From contig NZ_AP024849.1 of the NCBI RefSeq assembly GCF_019977655.1, positions 5,613,001 to 5,677,000 of the forward strand: a DNA stretch of 64,000 nucleotides, given 5' to 3'. The stretch is from Clostridium gelidum. GTDB taxonomy: Bacteria > Bacillota > Clostridia > Clostridiales > Clostridiaceae. The notes beneath the pieces were generated by a model that searched no databases, had not been told where the DNA came from, and saw nothing but the letters and a program-made list of their open reading frames with translations. A program made the position numbers and the translations under genes. Shown one piece after another: positions 52,670-60,742 of this stretch (positions within the stretch are counted from its first letter, which is position 1; every line of letters starts with the position of its first letter).

Positions 52670-53935
52670 CTACTGCATCTTTCCCTCTATTTTTTGTATT
52701 GCAGCTTTCAATTGTTCATCTGCATTCTTATCATATCCAGTTTCATCAATTCCTATTGGCGTTATAACTTCAACATCTGGTGTTATTCCTTTTTTATGAA
52801 TATTCTCACCATTTGGTGTGTAATACTTAGAAATAGTTACTTTAAGACCACCAATTCCATTATCAAATTTAATTGATTGCTGAACTATTCCCTTTCCAAA
52901 AGTAGTTTGACCTATAGTTGTTGCCGCACTATAATCTCGAAGTGCTCCTGTAACAACTTCTGATGCACTAGCGCTATTTCCATTAACTAATACAACTAAA
53001 GACATACCTTCTGCTACTCCACCAAGTGATAATGATTCATTTCTGTTATCATACTTGTCAATTGTATAAGTTATCACTTTATCCTTTGGTATAAACTGTG
53101 ATGCAACACCTACGGCTTCTGATAATAATCCGCCTGGATTTTCTCTTAAGTCTAAGATTATTCCTTTCATGCCTTGAGCTTTCAATTCTTCGATAGTTGC
53201 TTTAAAATCTTCTGTTGTATTTTGATTCATAAAAGTTTTTATACGAATATATCCTACAGACGAATTCAGCATAGCTCCTTCTACAGCTTTAATTTTCACT
53301 TCTTCACGTGCTACAGTAACATCAAATTCATCTGCATCAGCTCTTTTAATAGTTAATTTTATTTCTGAGTTATTCGCTGCTGCAATCATAGTTACTGCCT
53401 TTTCCATATCGTCTCCAGATATATCTACATCATTTATCTTTTCAATAACATCATTTGCTGCGATTCCTGCTTTGTCAGCAGGTGAATCTTTAATTGTAGA
53501 TACAATTGTTAATTTATTATCTTTAGGAGTTATAGTAACACCTATTCCCATCATACTTCCATTACTTTGTTTCATTAGCTTATCAAATTCCTCTTCATTC
53601 ATAAACACAGTATATGGATCCTTTAATGAATTAGTCATTCCTTTAATAGCACCTTCTAAAAGAACATTATCATCAATTTCATCATAATACTTTTCAATTA
53701 GTTTATCCCTAACTGTAAAAAGTGCTGAATATTTACTCTTATCGTTAATTTGTTCTACAGTACTTACAACTTGTGGTGATGTTTTTACTAAAAAGATACC
53801 TTTAGTTGCAATATAATTTCCTCCTAGAAAAGATACCCCCATTAGAACTAATGTAAAACAAATTAATGGTATTATCAAAATTGATTTTCTTTTTTGCTTA
53901 TTATTTGCAAACATATATTTTTTTGATTTTCTCAC
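52670..53935 (-). CDS. ctpB: S41-family C-terminal processing peptidase (CtpB-like)
   Basis: A 421-residue protease: an N-terminal membrane anchor (SILIIPLICFTLVLMGVSFL), a PDZ domain (IGVTITPKDNKLTIVSTIKD, about 130-215), and the S41 catalytic core with Ser in NGNSASASEVVTGALRD and Lys in TTFGKGIVQQ, forming a Ser-Lys dyad. Secreted/membrane processing protease; in Bacillus, CtpB cleaves SpoIVFA to activate sigma-K. GTG start with AAAGGAAG 8 nt upstream. A near-perfect 40-nt palindrome lies just upstream in the gap from ftsX. Confidence 0.9.
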   Translation of the reverse strand: MRKSKKYMFANNKQKRKSILIIPLICFTLVLMGVSFLGGNYIATKGIFLVKTSPQVVSTVEQINDKSKYSALFTVRDKLIEKYYDEIDDNVLLEGAIKGMTNSLKDPYTVFMNEEEFDKLMKQSNGSMMGIGVTITPKDNKLTIVSTIKDSPADKAGIAANDVIEKINDVDISGDDMEKAVTMIAAANNSEIKLTIKRADADEFDVTVAREEVKIKAVEGAMLNSSVGYIRIKTFMNQNTTEDFKATIEELKAQGMKGIILDLRENPGGLLSEAVGVASQFIPKDKVITYTIDKYDNRNESLSLGGVAEGMSLVVLVNGNSASASEVVTGALRDYSAATTIGQTTFGKGIVQQSIKFDNGIGGLKVTISKYYTPNGENIHKKGITPDVEVITPIGIDETGYDKNADEQLKAAIQKIEGKMQ

Positions 53936-53975
53936 CTATAAAGCTTCCTTTCCCATGCATTATAACTCCAATAAT

Positions 53976-54015
53976 ATCTTTATTTAAAGACTATATATAG
54001 ACTTTAAATAAAGAT
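53976..54015 (-). other. 40-nt near-perfect palindrome between ftsX and ctpB
   Basis: ATCTTTATTTAAAG-A-CTATATATAG-A-CTTTAAATAAAGAT, 24 paired bases with one A/A mismatch. It is positioned 66 bp after ftsX. It lacks a long U-tract and could be a weak terminator or processing hairpin setting ctpB level. Confidence 0.5.
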
Positions 54016-54081
54016 TGCATAGTGTTAGATTTAATTTTTCTTTACTCTACTTCTATTTATCTTTATACTTATTTGCAAAAA

Positions 54082-54972
54082 TTATACTATCAAAAACTTC
54101 CTTAATGCAATTATACTGGCAATTCCACCAACTAAAATTCCACCAAGCACAAATTCCCATGATAATGTTGTTAAAATATAAGTTGCTGGTACAAGGCTCA
54201 TAGATATTAGTTGACTTCCAAGCCATTTAAGCAACCAATTATATGCAAAAAATAATCCTACACATGCTAGGGTCGCTCCAATTAATCCAATTACCATACC
54301 TTCTATAACAAATGGCCATCTAATAAACCAATCGGTAGCACCTACAAATTTCATAATTCCAACTTCTCTTCGTCTTGAAAATACAGTTAGTTTTGTTGTA
54401 TTCATTATTAGGAAGATTGAAACTCCCACTAATATTACAAACAGACCCATTCCAACTGCTTTTATACCATTTACAATTGCTATAATCTTATCAACTATTT
54501 TTTGTTGACCTTCAATGCTTTGAACACCTTCAAGATCTTTTATTGCTTCACTTACGGCAGATGCATATTCTGGTGCATCTAATTTTACTGTATATGATCC
54601 TGTAAATGGATTATTTTGTAATGTATATCCTTTTAGTAACCCTTCATTTCCGTTTGTAGTAGCTTGTAAGTTTTTAAATTCCTCTTCTTTTGATAGATAC
54701 ACTACATCTTTAACTCCATCAATTTCTCTTAATTTTATTTCAATTTCTCTTTGATCAATAAGTTTTATACCGTCTTTAAGAGCAATTTTAAGCTCAACTT
54801 TATTTTGAACATTAGCAATTCCTTCACTTATATTAGCTGCAACCATTATAAATATTCCTAATACAAAGAAAGTTATAAGAACAGTAATTACTGAAGCAAA
54901 ACTAATAGTTCTATTTCTCTTTAAACTCGTAAATGCATCTTTAATAAAATGTGTAATAGTATTAATTTTCAT
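54082..54972 (-). CDS. ftsX: Cell-division ABC permease FtsX
   Basis: A 296-residue membrane protein with four helices (SVITVLITFFVLGIFIMVAA, GMGLFVILVGVSIFLIMNTT, GLIGATLACVGLFFAYNWLL, FVLGGILVGGIASIIALRKF) and a large extracytoplasmic loop at about 60-180, the FtsX/MacB arrangement. With FtsE it activates peptidoglycan hydrolases; in sporulating Firmicutes it affects sporulation onset. ATG 54972 with AGAGGT upstream matches the family; the frame extends to 55020 inside ftsE. It overlaps the ftsE end by 11 nt. Confidence 0.93.
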   Translation of the reverse strand: MKINTITHFIKDAFTSLKRNRTISFASVITVLITFFVLGIFIMVAANISEGIANVQNKVELKIALKDGIKLIDQREIEIKLREIDGVKDVVYLSKEEEFKNLQATTNGNEGLLKGYTLQNNPFTGSYTVKLDAPEYASAVSEAIKDLEGVQSIEGQQKIVDKIIAIVNGIKAVGMGLFVILVGVSIFLIMNTTKLTVFSRRREVGIMKFVGATDWFIRWPFVIEGMVIGLIGATLACVGLFFAYNWLLKWLGSQLISMSLVPATYILTTLSWEFVLGGILVGGIASIIALRKFLIV

Positions 54973-55648
54973 CTTCGTATTTACCTCTTTTCTCGTCTCT
55001 TGCAATTTCTCCTTTTTCAATGGCTATAACTCTTTTTTTCATATAGTCAACAATTTCTTTAGCATGAGTAGCCATTAAAATAGTAGTTCCTGCTTTATTT
55101 ATATCTTCAAGTAATGTCATTATTTCTCTTGCTGTATCAGGATCTAAGTTACCAGTAGGTTCATCTGCAATTAAGACCGATGGATTATTAACTAATGCTC
55201 TTGCAAGGGATACCCTTTGTTGCTCTCCTCCTGATAATTCATTTGGAAACATTTTATATTTATGAGATAGTCCAACTAAAGACAATACCATTGGAACTCT
55301 TCTTCTAATATCTTTTGGCGATGCTTCTACAACTCTCATTGCAAATGCAACATTTTCATATATATTAAGGTTTGGTATCAATCTAAAATCTTGGAATACC
55401 ATTCCTATCTTTCTTCTGTAATAGGGTATTTGTTTTCTAGTAATAACTGATAAGTCTTTATCTGTAACTATTATCTTTCCATTAGTAGGCTCAATTTCTT
55501 TTAAAATCATCTTTATAAATGTGGATTTACCAGATCCACTTGGTCCTACTAAAAATACAAATTCGCCTGCTTCAATCTCAACGTTAATGTCTGCTAAGGC
55601 TTTTACATTATTATCATAAATTTTAGATATTCCTCTAAATTCGATCAT
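54962..55648 (-). CDS. ftsE: Cell-division ABC ATPase FtsE
   Basis: A 228-residue ABC ATPase: Walker A FLVGPSGSGKSTFIKMIL, Q-loop MVFQDFRLIPNLN, signature ELSGGEQQRVSLARALV, Walker B PSVLIADEPTGNLD and H-loop LMATHAKEIVDYM. It energises FtsX. ATG at 55648 has AAGGAG 9 nt upstream; the TTG at 55654 is only 3 nt from it. First gene of the ftsE-ftsX-ctpB-minJ-like operon. Confidence 0.96.
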   Translation of the reverse strand: MIEFRGISKIYDNNVKALADINVEIEAGEFVFLVGPSGSGKSTFIKMILKEIEPTNGKIIVTDKDLSVITRKQIPYYRRKIGMVFQDFRLIPNLNIYENVAFAMRVVEASPKDIRRRVPMVLSLVGLSHKYKMFPNELSGGEQQRVSLARALVNNPSVLIADEPTGNLDPDTAREIMTLLEDINKAGTTILMATHAKEIVDYMKKRVIAIEKGEIARDEKRGKYEDEN

Positions 55649-55824
55649 ACTCAAACACTCCTTCTTTCTCTGCTATCTAGTTAGTAATTTTACGGTCCTC
55701 ATTCTTTCAACTATATATCTAAGAACAGTACAGCACAAACTTAGTGGTTACCTTGTGGAATATTGTAAATCTTGCAGTTACCTAATATTCCTTTTAGTTA
55801 CGTCATGTCCCACATAGATATAAT

Positions 55825-55840
55825 TTCAACTAAATTCAGC
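55825..55840. repeat. GCTGAATTTAGTTGAA repeat, copy 2
   Basis: TTCAACTAAATTCAGC on plus; on minus it continues ATTATATCTATGTGG-GACAT, resembling the copy at 45345. Confidence 0.5.
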
Positions 55841-55992
55841 TCAAGTGTAAAATTTACCCTTAACATTCATATTATTCATCTATACCTTAAATTAATTGTA
55901 AAACTTACAAAATTAATTATAACATAAGAATACTTTGTAATGTTATACAATTTTATTAAATTCTCATCCTATTATTTACAATTAATCAAACT

Positions 55993-56068
55993 TTAGATAT
56001 ATATGTTGCAATATACAATTGACAGTTGTGACTGAAATGAAGAATCATTTTGCAACATATATATCTAA
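55993..56068. other. 19-bp perfect inverted repeat around 38 bp (yitT 3' structure)
   Basis: TTAGATATATATGTTGCAA at 55993-56011 and its exact complement at 56050-56068. It could be a yitT terminator with a large loop or a miniature inverted-repeat element; the U-tract is weak. Confidence 0.5.
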
Positions 56069-56077
56069 TTATGTTAG

Positions 56078-56093
56078 TTCAACTAAATTCAGC
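56078..56093. repeat. GCTGAATTTAGTTGAA repeat, copy 3
   Basis: Exact 16-bp copy close to the yitT stop; flanks do not match copies 1 and 2. Confidence 0.45.
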
Positions 56094-56107
56094 TAAAATA
56101 TGGAGTT

Positions 56108-56956
56108 TCACTTTAAATCACCAAACCCTTCACCTAATACTTCATGAACTTCCCCTACTGTTATAAAAGCCTCAGGATCTATTTCTTTAATAAATTTCTT
56201 CAATTTTATAAATTGGCTTCTGCTTAAAACAGCATACAATATATTATTTGATTCACCTGTATAGGCTCCTATTCCATTTAAAAATGTACATCCGCGATCT
56301 AAAGTGTATATTATAAACTTGCTTATTTCATCACTGTGTCTACTTATAATAAATACACTCTTACATATATTAAATCCTTCTATAAGTCTATCAACTATTA
56401 TTCCAAGCAATATTACACTTAATATAGAATATAAAGCTAAATCTATTCCGAATACTAATGCACTTCCAAAGGTTATTATAAAATCAACCATTAATAGAGA
56501 TTTTCCTATATCTAAATGGAAAAACTTATTCAGAATTTTCGCTAATATATCAGTTCCTCCAGTTGATGCATTTTCATTAAATACAAGAGCCATACCAATA
56601 GCTGAAATTAAAGTTCCAAAAATAGTAGCCATCATTAAATCTTTAGTTATAGCCATTGGATTTAAAAACTTTTCTATTATCCATAATATTATAGATAATC
56701 CCAAACTACTATAAACTGTTTTTACTCCAAAATTCCCATCAACAAACATAAATGCAACTACAAATAATGCTACATTTAATACCAATGTTATTATTCCAAT
56801 TGATAGATTCGGCATAATTTCATTTATAACTATAGCTGCCCCTGTGACTCCTCCTGCCGCAATATTATTAGGTGCAAAAAAATACTCTACTGATAGAGCA
56901 ACTAAGATTATTCCTACTGTTATTATTGTATATTCCTTAAATTTTTCTATTTTCAT
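56108..56956 (-). CDS. YitT family membrane protein (DUF2179)
   Basis: A 282-residue protein with five to six N-terminal membrane helices (TIITVGIILVALSVEYFF, LSIGIITLVLNVALFVVAFM, IISTFGSALVFGIDLALYS-like) and a C-terminal DUF2179 domain at about 205-282 (FIISRHSDEISKFIIYTLDR, CTFLNGIGAYTGESNNILYA). The family is widespread in Firmicutes and its transport role is not established. GGGGG precedes the ATG. Confidence 0.9.
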   Translation of the reverse strand: MKIEKFKEYTIITVGIILVALSVEYFFAPNNIAAGGVTGAAIVINEIMPNLSIGIITLVLNVALFVVAFMFVDGNFGVKTVYSSLGLSIILWIIEKFLNPMAITKDLMMATIFGTLISAIGMALVFNENASTGGTDILAKILNKFFHLDIGKSLLMVDFIITFGSALVFGIDLALYSILSVILLGIIVDRLIEGFNICKSVFIISRHSDEISKFIIYTLDRGCTFLNGIGAYTGESNNILYAVLSRSQFIKLKKFIKEIDPEAFITVGEVHEVLGEGFGDLK

Positions 56957-57063
56957 TTTATATTCCCCCTTTTATTTAGTTTTCCTTGTTTACTTTTGAT
57001 TATTCAGGAATATCAAAAGTGGCAACTCAATGTTGTTCAAATCCGCATTTGCTATATACCCAT

Positions 57064-57116
57064 AAAAAAATACAGGATATTTCGCTATTTCATAAGCTTT
57101 ATATCCTGTATTTTAA
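57064..57116 (-). terminator. Transketolase operon terminator
   Basis: AAAATACAGGATAT / ATATCCTGTATTTT, a 14-bp perfect stem with a 22-nt loop followed on the minus strand by TTTTTTT, about 66 bp past the stop. Confidence 0.85.
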
Positions 57117-57181
57117 TATACTATATTTGATTATCCTTAATCTTAAATTTATTTTACTTGTTAAATAAATTCAAGATTTAA

Positions 57182-58126
57182 TTACTTCTTTAATGAAATA
57201 GCTTTTTTGCTATGCTCTACTATAGCTTCAACTGTCAACCCATAAACTTTTACTAGTTCATTTGGCTTCCCACTTTCACCAAAAGTATCTTTTATCCCAA
57301 CCTTTAATACTGGAACTGGACATTCTTCTGTTACAACTTCAGCAACTGCTGAACCTAAACCACCGATAACACTATGTTCTTCCGCTGTAACTATTACTCC
57401 AGTTTCTTTCGCAGCTTTAATTAATAGATCTCTATCAATTGGTTTTATTGTATGTATATTTATTACTCTTGCATTAATTCCGTCCTTAGCTAATTCATCT
57501 TTAGCTTCTAATGCTAATTCAACCATCATTCCTGTTGCCACTATAGTAATATCATCACCTTGTGCTAATGTTACACCTTTTCCAATTTCAAATCTATAGT
57601 TTTCTGAATTATTTATAACACTAACTGGTAATCTTCCCAATCTCACATAACAAGGACCATTATATTCTGCCACTGCTAGTATTGCTGCTTCTGTTTCTAT
57701 AGCATCTGCTGGATTAATTACTATCATATTCGGAATGCTTCTCATTAATGATATATCTTCAACTGATTGATGCGTCGCTCCATCTTCTCCAACTGTTAAT
57801 CCTGCATGAGTTGCACAAACCTTAACATTTAGCTTTGGATAACATATTGAATTTCTAATTTGCTCAAAAGCTCTTCCAGCTGCAAACATTGCAAAAGTAC
57901 TAGCAAATGGGATTTTCCCACAAGTTGAAAGACCTGCTGCAACTCCCATCATATTTGCTTCTGCTATTCCCATATTTATAAATCTTTCTGGTGAAACAGC
58001 TTTAAAGTCTGCTGTTTTAGTTGATTTTGATAAATCCGCATCAAGAACTACAACATTTTCATTTAAAGTTGAAAGTTTCACTAAAGCTTTACCATAAGCC
58101 TCTCTAGTTGCTATTTTATTTCCCAT
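57182..58126 (-). CDS. Transketolase, C-terminal subunit
   Basis: A 314-residue polypeptide equal to the pyrimidine-binding and C-terminal domains of transketolase: VVVLDADLSKSTKTADFK, NMGIAEANMMGVAAGLSTCG (catalytic Glu), HAGLTVGEDGATHQSVEDIS and the transketolase C domain VIVTAEEHSVIGGLG. With the partner subunit it forms a split transketolase of the pentose phosphate pathway. Start ATG overlaps the partner stop by 1 nt (TAATG). Confidence 0.92.
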   Translation of the reverse strand: MGNKIATREAYGKALVKLSTLNENVVVLDADLSKSTKTADFKAVSPERFINMGIAEANMMGVAAGLSTCGKIPFASTFAMFAAGRAFEQIRNSICYPKLNVKVCATHAGLTVGEDGATHQSVEDISLMRSIPNMIVINPADAIETEAAILAVAEYNGPCYVRLGRLPVSVINNSENYRFEIGKGVTLAQGDDITIVATGMMVELALEAKDELAKDGINARVINIHTIKPIDRDLLIKAAKETGVIVTAEEHSVIGGLGSAVAEVVTEECPVPVLKVGIKDTFGESGKPNELVKVYGLTVEAIVEHSKKAISLKK

Positions 58127-58947
58127 TAGTTTTCCCCTCCAATTTCCTTTAATGCTTGCTCACATTGTTCTTTACTTGGAGCAGTTCCATGCCATTCTGC
58201 TTTATTTTCCATAAATGAAACACCCTTACCTTTAATTGTGTTGCATATAATAGCAGTTGGTTTTCCTTTAAATTCCTTTGCCTTTGCAATTGCATTTATA
58301 ATTTCATCATAATCATGACCATTAATTTTTAAAACATTCCAACCAAAAGCTTCAAATTTCTTATCTATTGGCCCTGGATTCATTACGTCTTCTACATTTC
58401 CATCTATTTGCAATCCATTATTATCTATAAATGCAGTTAAATTATCTAGTTTATAATGAGCTGCTGACATTGATGCTTCCCAAACTTGACCTTCTTCAAG
58501 CTCACCATCACCTAGAATTGTATATACTCTATAATCTTTTTTATCAAGTTTTCCTGCTATTGCCATTCCTACTGCTGCAGAAATTCCTTGTCCGAGTGAC
58601 CCTGTAGACATATCAATTCCTGGTAAATCATTCATATTAGGATGACCTTGTAATCTTGATCCAACTTGTCTTAATGTTTTTAATTCGTCTACTTTAAAGT
58701 ATCCTTTTCTAGCTAAAGCACTATATAATGCGGGTGCTGCATGCCCCTTAGATAAAACAAATCTATCTCTATCTGGATCATTTAATTTAGATGTATCTAT
58801 ATTCATTTCTTTAAAAAATAATACTGCCATAATATCAGCTATTGATAAAGATCCGCCCGGATGACCTGATGCTGATTCTGTAAGCATAGATACTATATCT
58901 TTTCTTATTAGCTTTGAAACTTCTTCAAGTTTGTATTCTTTATTCAT
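58126..58947 (-). CDS. Transketolase, N-terminal (thiamin-diphosphate-binding) subunit
   Basis: A 273-residue TPP domain: GHPGGSLSIADIMAVLF near the start, RFVLSKGHAAPALYSAL, QGISAAVGMAIAGK, and the TPP/Mg2+ motif ILGDGELEEGQVWEA with LDNLTAFIDNNGLQIDG (Asp/Asn metal ligands). Split transketolases are usual in Clostridia. A GTATACC / GGTATAC inverted repeat at 59047-59074 upstream might be an operator. Confidence 0.93.
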   Translation of the reverse strand: MNKEYKLEEVSKLIRKDIVSMLTESASGHPGGSLSIADIMAVLFFKEMNIDTSKLNDPDRDRFVLSKGHAAPALYSALARKGYFKVDELKTLRQVGSRLQGHPNMNDLPGIDMSTGSLGQGISAAVGMAIAGKLDKKDYRVYTILGDGELEEGQVWEASMSAAHYKLDNLTAFIDNNGLQIDGNVEDVMNPGPIDKKFEAFGWNVLKINGHDYDEIINAIAKAKEFKGKPTAIICNTIKGKGVSFMENKAEWHGTAPSKEQCEQALKEIGGEN

Positions 58948-59116
58948 TATAAAACCCCCTATTATCTTCTCATTTATACCCGCAAGGGGTACATATTAGT
59001 ATGTTTCATTTTTAACATTTTTATTCTAACATAGAAGATGTTATTTGTATACCCTATTTACTAATGTGGTATACTTTTGTTGTTTTTTCGTTCTATATAT
59101 AGTGATTAATACCACA

Positions 59117-59153
59117 AAAAGAGTAGCATAAATATTGTTTTATTTATACTACC
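59117..59153 (-). terminator. mazEF terminator
   Basis: GTAG(T/C)ATAAATA stem with complementary TTTATACTAC, followed on the minus strand by CTTTTTGTGG, just past the mazF stop. Confidence 0.65.
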
Positions 59154-59165
59154 CTATAATAATTG

Positions 59166-59519
59166 TTAATTTAAATTTAAGCTAACTAATAATGCCTTAT
59201 CAACCTTTTTCATGTCTGCTTCAGTCATATGTCCAATTTTTTCTTTTAACCTTCTCTTATCTAATGTTCTTATTTGTTCTAATAAGACAACGGAATCTCT
59301 ATTTAACCCATATTCCTCTGAAGAAATCTCAACATGAATAGGTAATTTAGCTTTATTTATTTGAGATGTTATTGCCGCCACAATAACAGTAGGACTATAT
59401 CTATTCCCGATATCATTTTGTATTATAATAACAGGTCTTATTCCACCCTGCTCAGATCCTATGACTGGACTTAAATCCGCATAGAAAATTTCCCCTCTTT
59501 TTACCACAATGTTTGCCAT
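59166..59519 (-). CDS. mazF: MazF-type endoribonuclease toxin
   Basis: A 117-residue toxin of the MazF/PemK (EndoA) family, the usual length. VKRGEIFYADLSPVIGSEQG, GIRPVIIIQNDIGNRYSPTV, IVAAITSQINKAKLPIHVEI and SVVLLEQIRTLDKRRLKEKI are the conserved segments; the Arg and Thr of RPV..QND and ITSQ shape the RNA-cleaving site. It cuts mRNA at short sequences when free of antitoxin. It follows its antitoxin gene by 10 bp; in Firmicutes it lies downstream of the acpS cluster, as here. Confidence 0.93.
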   Translation of the reverse strand: MANIVVKRGEIFYADLSPVIGSEQGGIRPVIIIQNDIGNRYSPTVIVAAITSQINKAKLPIHVEISSEEYGLNRDSVVLLEQIRTLDKRRLKEKIGHMTEADMKKVDKALLVSLNLN

Positions 59520-59529
59520 TTTTTAATAA

Positions 59530-59787
59530 TCACACTCCGCAAATCCATGCCTCATACCCATTAACATCATCTAACATATATTCAAAACCCAACTTAGAAT
59601 ATTCTAGATTTATTTCAGCCATCTCTTGATAACCATTTTTCATTATATTTTCAAAATCAGCTGAAAATCCTTCGTTAATATATTGTATTAACAATTTCTC
59701 CATAATTCCACTACTTTTTTTAATTTTATTATTTTCTATATCGCTAATTTTCTTATTCTTAATATTGTTTAGTTTAATTATTGACAT
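59530..59787 (-). CDS. MazE/EndoAI-type antitoxin with a divergent N-terminus
   Basis: An 85-residue protein. The C-terminal half FENIMKNGYQEMAEINLEYS (about 45-64) aligns with the toxin-wrapping segment of B. subtilis EndoAI (DLMRRGYMEMAKINLNIA), which neutralises MazF. The N-terminal half is Lys/Asn/Ile-rich (SIIKLNNIKNKKISDIENNK) and does not show a clear ribbon-helix-helix. Own SigA promoter upstream. GGAGGCG precedes the ATG. Confidence 0.8.
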   Translation of the reverse strand: MSIIKLNNIKNKKISDIENNKIKKSSGIMEKLLIQYINEGFSADFENIMKNGYQEMAEINLEYSKLGFEYMLDDVNGYEAWICGV

Positions 59788-59828
59788 GTTTTCGCCTCCA
59801 TAGTAGTAAAAAGTTCTTTCTTACTATG

Positions 59829-59858
59829 ATTATATTGCAAATTATGTCAATTTGTCAA
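59829..59858 (-). promoter_or_regulatory. SigA promoter of mazEF
   Basis: Minus strand TTGACA (59858-59853), 18-bp spacer, TATAAT (59834-59829), both hexamers perfect. The -35 is within tandem TTGACA motifs (TTTGACAAATTGACAT), a possible antitoxin operator. Confidence 0.7.
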
Positions 59859-60005
59859 AGGATTTGTCTTCCTTATTTGCCACTTATGATATAATTATTT
59901 GTTTTTATTATTTTTTTCAAAACTTATGTATTTACATAAATATATGTGTATATCTTTTTTCAATGTTAATGTTGGCTTGATTTCAATTTATTGACCATGT
60001 TTTAT

Positions 60006-60635
60006 TTAAAATAAATTATCATTTAAAAATTTTTCCTTTTTAAAATCTTTGTAAAATATTATAATTCTTTCTTTATTGCTATCATCTAAAATCTTCAATA
60101 AAACTGGAACTTTTTTATTTTTATCTACATATAATTCCGCCTTATTTAAATGTTTGTTTTTACCACTATACTTCATATCTACTTGTAAATAAACGCCTTG
60201 ACCCCAATCAGCCTTAACTTCTTTGATATCACCGTCCTGTGGATTTGATAAAACATTTTCTATAAATGCTAATGGATAGATTATATCTATATTTTTATCT
60301 AAAATGTATTCATCAGTTGCATTTTCCTCCACTTTAATCTCTTCACCTTTATAAACCTTAACTCGATTATATCCATTCTTAAATTCTATTCTTGATCCTT
60401 TATCAAAACTATAATACTGTATTGTGCTTTCCTTAAATTGTGATTTTGAATTTTTAAATACATATTCAACTTTACTACTATAGCATTTTGTATTTTTCAA
60501 TTCATTTATTATATCTTGATTGGAAGGTATAATTACATTCCTACATACTATAATTAATAAGATTATAAATATCGGAATAAAAACTGAGATTCCTATTATT
60601 AATTTTTTGTTAACTAAACTTTTTTTCAAATTCAT
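60006..60635 (-). CDS. GerS-like / LolA-fold outer-membrane-lipoprotein-type protein (germination lipoprotein family)
   Basis: A 209-residue extracytoplasmic protein: one N-terminal membrane segment (LIIGISVFIPIFIILLIIVC) and a beta-rich domain (SSKVEYVFKNSKSQFKESTI, YYSFDKGSRIEFKNGYNR) similar in size and position to GerS/YdcC-type lipoproteins. The Cys after LLIIV is not a good lipobox (Val rather than Gly/Ala at -1), so it may stay anchored by its helix. In Bacillus and C. difficile the gene sits between acpS and alr/mazEF; here alr is missing. GerS is needed for cortex degradation in C. difficile; that role is only suggested. Confidence 0.65.
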   Translation of the reverse strand: MNLKKSLVNKKLIIGISVFIPIFIILLIIVCRNVIIPSNQDIINELKNTKCYSSKVEYVFKNSKSQFKESTIQYYSFDKGSRIEFKNGYNRVKVYKGEEIKVEENATDEYILDKNIDIIYPLAFIENVLSNPQDGDIKEVKADWGQGVYLQVDMKYSGKNKHLNKAELYVDKNKKVPVLLKILDDSNKERIIIFYKDFKKEKFLNDNLF

Positions 60636-60742
60636 AAGTCCTCCAAAGATTTATTACTATGTACTACTATTTATGAAAATCTTCAGACTTTTATTCTTAA
60701 TTAACGGAGATGAAAGCAAATAAGAAGTTAACTATGTTTTTA

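Larger units (their letters stand above)
55649..56107. other. Intergenic region ftsE / yitT
   Basis: About 460 bp. It contains a GGAATATT...AATATTCC hairpin at about 55758-55793, two GCTGAATTTAGTTGAA repeats (55825-55840, 56078-56093), and a 76-bp inverted-repeat structure (55993-56068). No ORF. Confidence 0.5.

Noticed and set aside
56986..57168. Plus-strand frame of 60 codons between yitT and transketolase
   Set aside because: It runs through the transketolase terminator hairpin and has no Shine-Dalgarno; composition is that of AT-rich spacer.
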